From Pantoea wallisii (GTDB taxonomy: Bacteria; Pseudomonadota; Gammaproteobacteria; Enterobacterales; Enterobacteriaceae): a stretch of DNA of 53,914 nt. The number at the start of each line of letters is the position of its first letter. The first letter of the stretch is position 1. The stretch lies in the NCBI RefSeq assembly GCF_002095485.1, contig NZ_MLFS01000031.1, positions 1 to 53,914 on the forward strand, in the 5' to 3' direction. The position numbers and the translations under genes are program-made. Below the pieces are notes generated by a model that was given only the letters and a program-made list of their open reading frames with translations, made no database searches and was not told the origin of the DNA. This document shows, piece after piece, positions 49,656 through 53,914 of the stretch.

Positions 49656-50783
49656 ATGACGCTATTTTCAGATGCTGAAGCGCCCTTTACCGCCGCTACA
49701 CGTGATGTATCGGGTAATGCAACGGCTCAGGATTGTGCAGTGCGTACAACGGGTGGTGTCGTGCGTCTGCAACATGTTTCGCGCCGTTTCGGACAGACTC
49801 AGGCGCTGCGCAATGTTTCGCTGACGGTGCAAAAGGGCGAAATTCTCGGCCTGATTGGCCGCAGTGGCGCGGGAAAATCCACCCTGATTCGCTGTCTTAA
49901 TGGGCTGGAGCAGCCTGATGAAGGCGTGATTGAAATCGAAGGCCGTGACATTACCGGTTTATCAGAAAAACAGCTGCAAACCGTACGTAGCCGCGTCGGC
50001 ATGGTGTTTCAGCACTTCAATTTATTGTCAGCTAAAACCGTGGCGCAAAATGTGGCGCTGCCGCTCAAAATCGCCGGTATGGCGAAAGCACAGCGTCAGC
50101 AGCGGGTCGCGGATCTGCTGGCGCTGGTCGGGCTGGCGGATAAAGCGCACCACTATCCGGCGGCGTTATCAGGCGGACAAAAGCAGCGCGTAGGTATTGC
50201 CCGTGCGCTGGCGGCCAGCCCGGCGCTGCTGCTGTGTGATGAAGCAACGTCAGCGCTCGATCCGGAAACCACGCGTTCGATTCTGACGCTGCTTAAATCC
50301 CTGAATCAAAAACTGGGGATCACCATTTTATTGATCACGCATGAGATGGAGGTGATCAAATCAGTAGCGCATCGCGTGGCGGTCATTGATGCCGGTGAGA
50401 TCATTGAGCAGGGGCCAGTGTGGCAGGTCTTTGCCCATCCGCAGGCCGGGCTAACGCGCACGCTGCTCCGCGGATTGCTCCCGCAGTTGCCTGAGAATAT
50501 TGCCGCACGTATTTGTGCGCAGAAGCAGGGTGAGGCGATCTACAGCGTACATTTTGCCGGGGAAGATGCGCAGGGCGATCTGTTAACACGCTTCGCCTGT
50601 GCGTTCCCGGACACTTTCCGCCTGCTGCAAGGCGGCATTGATCACATCGGGCACTACGCTGTGGTGCATTTTTTTATTGCGATTCCGGCGGATCATATCG
50701 CGGATGAGCAACGGGCTATCCGCTGGCTGCAGGCGCAGCAGGCACAGGTGGAGTTAATGGGTTATGTCGCCAGCGATGCTTGA
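49656..50783 (+). CDS. metN: MetN-like ABC transporter ATPase
   Basis: 375 residues. Walker A GRSGAGKST (68-76), Q-loop VFQHFNLL, signature LSGGQKQRVGIARAL, Walker B LLLCDEATSALD and H-loop ITHEM are all intact. The C-terminal 90 residues form a NIL (ACT-like) domain, the methionine-sensing domain of MetN. It carries about 30 extra N-terminal residues compared with E. coli MetN (343 in total), supported by an AGGACA site before the ATG. The metI start lies within its end (20-base overlap). It should power uptake of methionine or a related amino acid; there are other such loci in enterics, so this is probably a paralogue of the main metNIQ. Confidence 0.88.
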   Translation: MTLFSDAEAPFTAATRDVSGNATAQDCAVRTTGGVVRLQHVSRRFGQTQALRNVSLTVQKGEILGLIGRSGAGKSTLIRCLNGLEQPDEGVIEIEGRDITGLSEKQLQTVRSRVGMVFQHFNLLSAKTVAQNVALPLKIAGMAKAQRQQRVADLLALVGLADKAHHYPAALSGGQKQRVGIARALAASPALLLCDEATSALDPETTRSILTLLKSLNQKLGITILLITHEMEVIKSVAHRVAVIDAGEIIEQGPVWQVFAHPQAGLTRTLLRGLLPQLPENIAARICAQKQGEAIYSVHFAGEDAQGDLLTRFACAFPDTFRLLQGGIDHIGHYAVVHFFIAIPADHIADEQRAIRWLQAQQAQVELMGYVASDA

Positions 50784-51420
50784 TCTACTCCTGAATGCAC
50801 TGGGTGAAACGGTACTGATGACCGCGATCTCCGGGCTGTTTTCGCTGGTAGCGGGGTTGCCGCTCGGCCTGATCTTAGTGATGACCAGCCCGGGTGGCAT
50901 TGCGGAACATCGCGGTATTCATCGCGTACTGGGGCTGATCATTAATGGCTTCCGTTCGCTACCGTTTATTATTTTACTGGTGGCACTCATTCCGTTTACC
51001 CGCCTGCTGGTAGGCACCTCACTCGGCACCTGGGCGGCGATTGTTCCTTTATCGATCACTGCCACTCCCTATTTTGCCCGCGTGGCTGAAGTGTCGCTGC
51101 GCGATGTGGATCGCGGTCTGATTGACGCCGTCCGTGCGATGGGGGCCAGCAAGCTGCGTATTGTGTGGGATGTCCTGATTCCGGAAGCGTTACCCGGCAT
51201 TCTTTCCGGCTTTATTGTCACGTTGGTCGCCCTGATTGGCGCATCGGCCATGGCAGGCGCCATCGGCGCGGGTGGCCTGGGCGATCTGGCCATTCGCTAC
51301 GGTTACCAGCGTTTTGAAACATCGGTGATGATAGCGGTTATTATCGTGCTCATTGTACTGGTGTGCGGAATTCAGTGGATCGGTGACCGTCTGGTGCAGC
51401 ATATCGATAAACGCCACTGA
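50764..51420 (+). CDS. metI: MetI-like ABC transporter permease
   Basis: 218 residues (217 in E. coli) with five or six membrane segments. The EAA loop, GASKLRIVWDVLIPEALPGI, which contacts the ATPase, is near residues 125-144; other family stretches are GETVLMTAISGLFSLVAGLPLG and NGFRSLPFIILLVALIPFTRL (in part). It overlaps metN by 20 bases. No metQ-like binding protein follows, so the transporter must borrow one or have lost it. Confidence 0.9.
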   Translation: MSPAMLDLLLNALGETVLMTAISGLFSLVAGLPLGLILVMTSPGGIAEHRGIHRVLGLIINGFRSLPFIILLVALIPFTRLLVGTSLGTWAAIVPLSITATPYFARVAEVSLRDVDRGLIDAVRAMGASKLRIVWDVLIPEALPGILSGFIVTLVALIGASAMAGAIGAGGLGDLAIRYGYQRFETSVMIAVIIVLIVLVCGIQWIGDRLVQHIDKRH

Positions 51421-52370
51421 GTGTATGAGCATATATTATGTCTGATAGCTTTTTTGCCACGGATGGCAATTAACGCGCGCCACACGCGTTACCCGGAAAT
51501 CACCCTTTTACACTCTCATCTTGCCTGCCAAAAATAATAGCGTTTTCGCCGGAATTCGCTGTGCCTCTTATTTTAAATAATCTTCGCCTGCCCGCTAAAG
51601 CGAAATAACTTGCACGATACGTAAACACACAGGCCCGGTAAAGTCGTCGCTCACCGTATCGGTATGGTGCCAGCCCGGGTATAGCGGTGATCATGCTAAG
51701 CAGCGCTTCACGCCTCCCTTTACCGGAAATCTCATCACGCCGCGCTTAAACCCACTGTTCGAAGCCCTCACAATCGTGACGGAACGATTTTTTTGCATAC
51801 ATAAAAAATACAAAGGAAATACAAAATTATAGGAGAAAAATGCAGTTAATTTTTATTTTTTACTTAAATATTAATTAATTAAGTTTTTACATAGTGCGTT
51901 TTTATCTTATAAATTATTTCAGATAGCGATCACATTCTCGCGTAAATGGCGTGTGAGGCATATTTACAGCATGGAGAAAACGGCATAATTTTGAACACAG
52001 ATTTAACCTGACTGTAACAGGACGCGGCGTGATAAAACGCACCAACCGGTCAGGAAGCAGCAAGGTAAGGACACCAGCCCAGAAATACTGAAATTAGCCA
52101 AAGATGATGAGTGCTGACCGAACGTATTAATGGCCATCGGGCCCGGTTCAGCAGATAAAAATATTCCGGCAGTGAGCGGAAGAATATAACAGCTGGCTGA
52201 CGAACCCTCACGGAAGACATTAACGCATGTTCCCACGCGCCTGTATCGCGTGGCGATTAATACTGCGCCTGTTTACGACGAAACTATTATTTTCGCTCAC
52301 TGAATACGTCAGCTTATTCAGACAAATGGTTGTACCTGCAATACCTAAATATTAACGGAGAACACCTGCC
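51421..52370. other. 950-bp stretch without a recognised gene, partly AT-rich
   Basis: Between metI and the MFS gene. Minus-strand frames at 51500-51694 and 52003-52236 show no family features or ribosome sites. The middle (about 51780-51930) is very AT-rich and contains a tiny ORF with a strong ribosome site. In metNIQ loci a metQ gene of about 800 bases would stand here, so the stretch could be its decayed remainder, but I see no remaining similarity. Promoter signals for the MFS gene are expected near its right end. Confidence 0.5.
51840..51878 (+). CDS. Very small ORF with strong ribosome site
   Basis: Twelve codons (MQLIFIFYLNIN) preceded by TAGGAGAAAA, a near-ideal ribosome site in an otherwise gene-free AT-rich stretch. 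It could be a leader peptide, a tiny hydrophobic membrane peptide or the start of a lost gene. Coincidence is possible in AT-rich DNA. Confidence 0.25.
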   Translation: MQLIFIFYLNIN

Positions 52371-53702
52371 ATGAATAACAACAATATCTCCATCGAAGAC
52401 GTACCGTTAAATGGTTTTCACCAGTTAATGTCGATACGTGCCGGTGGGGGCTGGATTCTCGATGGCTATGTGCTGAGCATTATCGGCGTCGCCATCGTAC
52501 AATTTTTTCAACACCTGCAGTTAGATACTTTCTGGCAAGGCATGGTCGCGGCATCGGCGATGCTGGGCACCTTTTGCAGTGGTTTCCTCGGTGGCTGGCT
52601 TACCGATATCGTTGGCCGCCGCCGTCTGTTCTTTGTCGGACCAATCCTGTTCATCCTCGGTTCTGTAGGGACATTCTGGGCAGAATCGGCAATGGCGCTA
52701 TTTGTTTTGCGCTTTTTAGTGGGCGTCGGCGTAGGCCTGGAGTACCCGGTTGCCGGTTCGCTGCTGACAGAGTTCTTGCCGCAGAAACATCGCGGTAAGC
52801 GTCTGGCTGCGTTAACTATCCTCTGGTTTGCCGGCGCGGCGCTGGCGTATATCGTTGGTAACCTGATCCTTGCATCAGGCGGCGATGCTGCATGGCGTCT
52901 GGTGCTGGCAAGTCCGGCGGTACTGGGTGTGTTGCTGTTTGTACTGCGTCTCGGTACGCCTGAATCACCGCGCTGGTTAATCAGCAAAGGCCGCCTCACG
53001 GAAGCGGAGCAGATTATCCGAAAAGTGTATGGTCCGGAATTCTCTCTGAAAAATGTGCCCGAAGAGACCGCTGAGGCTAAAGTGTCGCTGAAAGACCTGC
53101 TGCGCTCCGGTTACGGTAAACGCATGCTGTTTGTTTCCGTGTTCTGGAGCGCGGCAGTGGTACCGATGTTTGCGGTTTACTCATTTGCCCCCATCGTTCT
53201 GAAAGCGCTGAACCTGGACGGAGAGTGGGCATCACTGGGGTCCATCGCGATTACGCTGCTGTTTGTGGTGGGCTGCATTCTCGCAACGCGTTTGATTGAT
53301 ACCATGGGGCGCCGTCGTCTGATTATTCAGAGCTTCCTGTGGTCAAGTCTTGCCCTGCTGGCGCTGGGTATGTTCTCACACGGTTCTGAGATGCTGGTAC
53401 TGGTGCTGTTTGGTGCCTATGCCGTGTTTATCGGCGGGGCGCAGGTGCTGGAGCTGGTCTACCCGAACGAGTTGTTCCCGACGGAAGTGCGCGCATTTGC
53501 GGTCGGCATGGGTTCATCAATGTCGCGGATTGGTTCTGCGGCCGGCACCTGGCTGGTACCGATCTCCCTGCAGAGCCTGGGCATTGCTAACACCATGTAT
53601 GCCGCAGCGATCGTCTCCTTTATTGGTCTGCTGGTCTCCGTGTGGCTGGCGCCGGAAACGCGCAATATGACCCTTAACCAGGCCGCTTCACTCGCGCGAT
53701 AA
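52371..53702 (+). CDS. MFS transporter (sugar porter-like)
   Basis: 443 residues with twelve predicted membrane segments. Major facilitator motifs: GGWLTDIVGRRRLFFVG between segments two and three, RFLVGVGVGLEYPVAGSLLTEFLP, PESPRWLISKGR before the central loop, and LIDTMGRRRLI in the second half. It resembles sugar or aromatic-acid symporters; substrate unknown. A GGAGAACACC site precedes the ATG. It is monocistronic, ended by a strong terminator at 53723. Confidence 0.9.
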   Translation: MNNNNISIEDVPLNGFHQLMSIRAGGGWILDGYVLSIIGVAIVQFFQHLQLDTFWQGMVAASAMLGTFCSGFLGGWLTDIVGRRRLFFVGPILFILGSVGTFWAESAMALFVLRFLVGVGVGLEYPVAGSLLTEFLPQKHRGKRLAALTILWFAGAALAYIVGNLILASGGDAAWRLVLASPAVLGVLLFVLRLGTPESPRWLISKGRLTEAEQIIRKVYGPEFSLKNVPEETAEAKVSLKDLLRSGYGKRMLFVSVFWSAAVVPMFAVYSFAPIVLKALNLDGEWASLGSIAITLLFVVGCILATRLIDTMGRRRLIIQSFLWSSLALLALGMFSHGSEMLVLVLFGAYAVFIGGAQVLELVYPNELFPTEVRAFAVGMGSSMSRIGSAAGTWLVPISLQSLGIANTMYAAAIVSFIGLLVSVWLAPETRNMTLNQAASLAR

Positions 53703-53722
53703 AGGGTTGAGCAATACAGGCA

Positions 53723-53754
53723 AGCCTGCCCGGGAGACCGGGTGGGCTTTTTTA
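53723..53754 (+). terminator. Intrinsic terminator after the MFS gene
   Basis: AGCCTGCCCGG pairs with CCGGGTGGGCT (two wobble pairs) around a GAGA loop and runs into TTTTTT, 22 bases after the stop codon. A canonical rho-independent terminator. Confidence 0.92.
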
Positions 53755-53785
53755 GCAGGGACGGGGCCGGTTATCTGGTCTGCCA

Positions 53786-53880
53786 GGGGCGCCATGAATG
53801 GCGAACCTGAATACCCGCGATTCGCCCGTCACTACATCCGTCACAACATTCGTCACTACAGAGCGTGCATGCATGTGCAC
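53786..53880. repeat. Degenerate intergenic repeat, copy 3, with a 12-bp tandem
   Basis: GGGGCGCCATGAATGGCGAACC (here split as GGGGCGCCATGAATG and GCGAACC, 53786-53807) corresponds to the second palindrome of copies 1 and 2 with changes; GCGTGCATGCATGTGCACC-like sequence near 53863-53880 corresponds to the other. Between them a 12-bp unit, CGTCACTACATC, occurs three times with small changes (53827-53862). CCCTACGCTG at the window end recalls the linker CCCTACACTG of copy 1. Confidence 0.65.
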
Positions 53881-53914
53881 CACACCCCTCAACCGCGACG
53901 CCCTACGCTGCACA

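Noticed and set aside
51949..51970. CRP-like site GTGTGAGGCATATTTACAG
   Set aside because: The right half lacks TCACA at the correct spacing, so it is too weak to call.
51500..52236. Minus-strand ORFs in the metI-MFS gap (51500-51694, 52003-52236)
   Set aside because: Low-complexity or odd composition without recognisable motifs; I treat them as chance frames.

Overview
This window looks like chromosomal DNA of a Pantoea/Erwinia-type member of the Enterobacterales. The evidence is conserved enterobacterial gene order (galF-galE, an O-antigen cluster, gnd, wzz, the his operon with its leader peptide, yeeZ, plaP, sbcB, dacD, yeeA, tmaR) and proteins that align closely with my recollection of E. 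coli K-12. No database search was possible, so the genus is an inference. LAYOUT. 1-2267: galF and galE. 2311-2356: a terminator-like hairpin, then a JUMPstart/ops element (2631-2662) that starts the O-antigen operon. 2699-11807: a tightly overlapping, mostly AT-rich O-antigen operon: rfbB, rfbA, a GT2 glycosyltransferase, fdtA, a GNAT acetyltransferase, fdtB, wzx, a second GT2, wzy and a third glycosyltransferase. RfbB/RfbA make dTDP-4-keto-6-deoxyglucose. FdtA, FdtB and the acetyltransferase would convert it to a dTDP-3-acetamido-3,6-dideoxyhexose (probably Fuc3NAc). Three glycosyltransferases, Wzx, Wzy and Wzz would build, flip, polymerise and size the O chain. 11937-14404: gnd and wzz, without ugd between them. 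14447-17009 (minus strand): an AstE/AspA-family hydrolase, an orphan amino-acid binding protein and a YeaK-like tRNA deacylase. 16996-18758: a reversed-order hipA-hipB pair with three operator palindromes phased at exactly 41 bp. 18763-25992 (minus): hisLGDCBHAFI with attenuator and promoter. 26173-33063: yeeZ, a partial putrescine-utilisation cluster (puuB, puuR, puuD; divergent puuA) and plaP, the latter preceded by an overlapping 57-codon YoeI-like ORF. 33157-37666: sbcB, dacD, yeeA, tmaR. 37779-46112: a LacI-type repressor, ydcF, a PanE-like reductase, a second EF-G, a PhnD-like protein, a fatty acid desaturase and a luciferase-family monooxygenase. 46312-49259 (minus): a GT8 transferase, a sugar-lactone oxidase and a TetR regulator. 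49471-53754: a small exported-peptide candidate, MetN/MetI-type ABC genes without a binding protein, a 950-bp gene-poor AT-rich stretch and an MFS transporter. Palindromic intergenic repeats occur at 27005, 39764 and 53786. A striking feature is that five genes (fdtB, hisH, dacD, the lacI-like gene, the second EF-G), and probably a sixth (desaturase), each carry one apparent single-base deletion, always within a short same-base run. Because hisH and other housekeeping-type genes are hit in the same way, sequencing or consensus error is the simplest explanation, and functional conclusions about these genes should wait for read-level confirmation. The most biologically interesting items are the phased hipAB operators, the extended YoeI-like ORF coupled to plaP, the O-antigen pathway, and the second EF-G.
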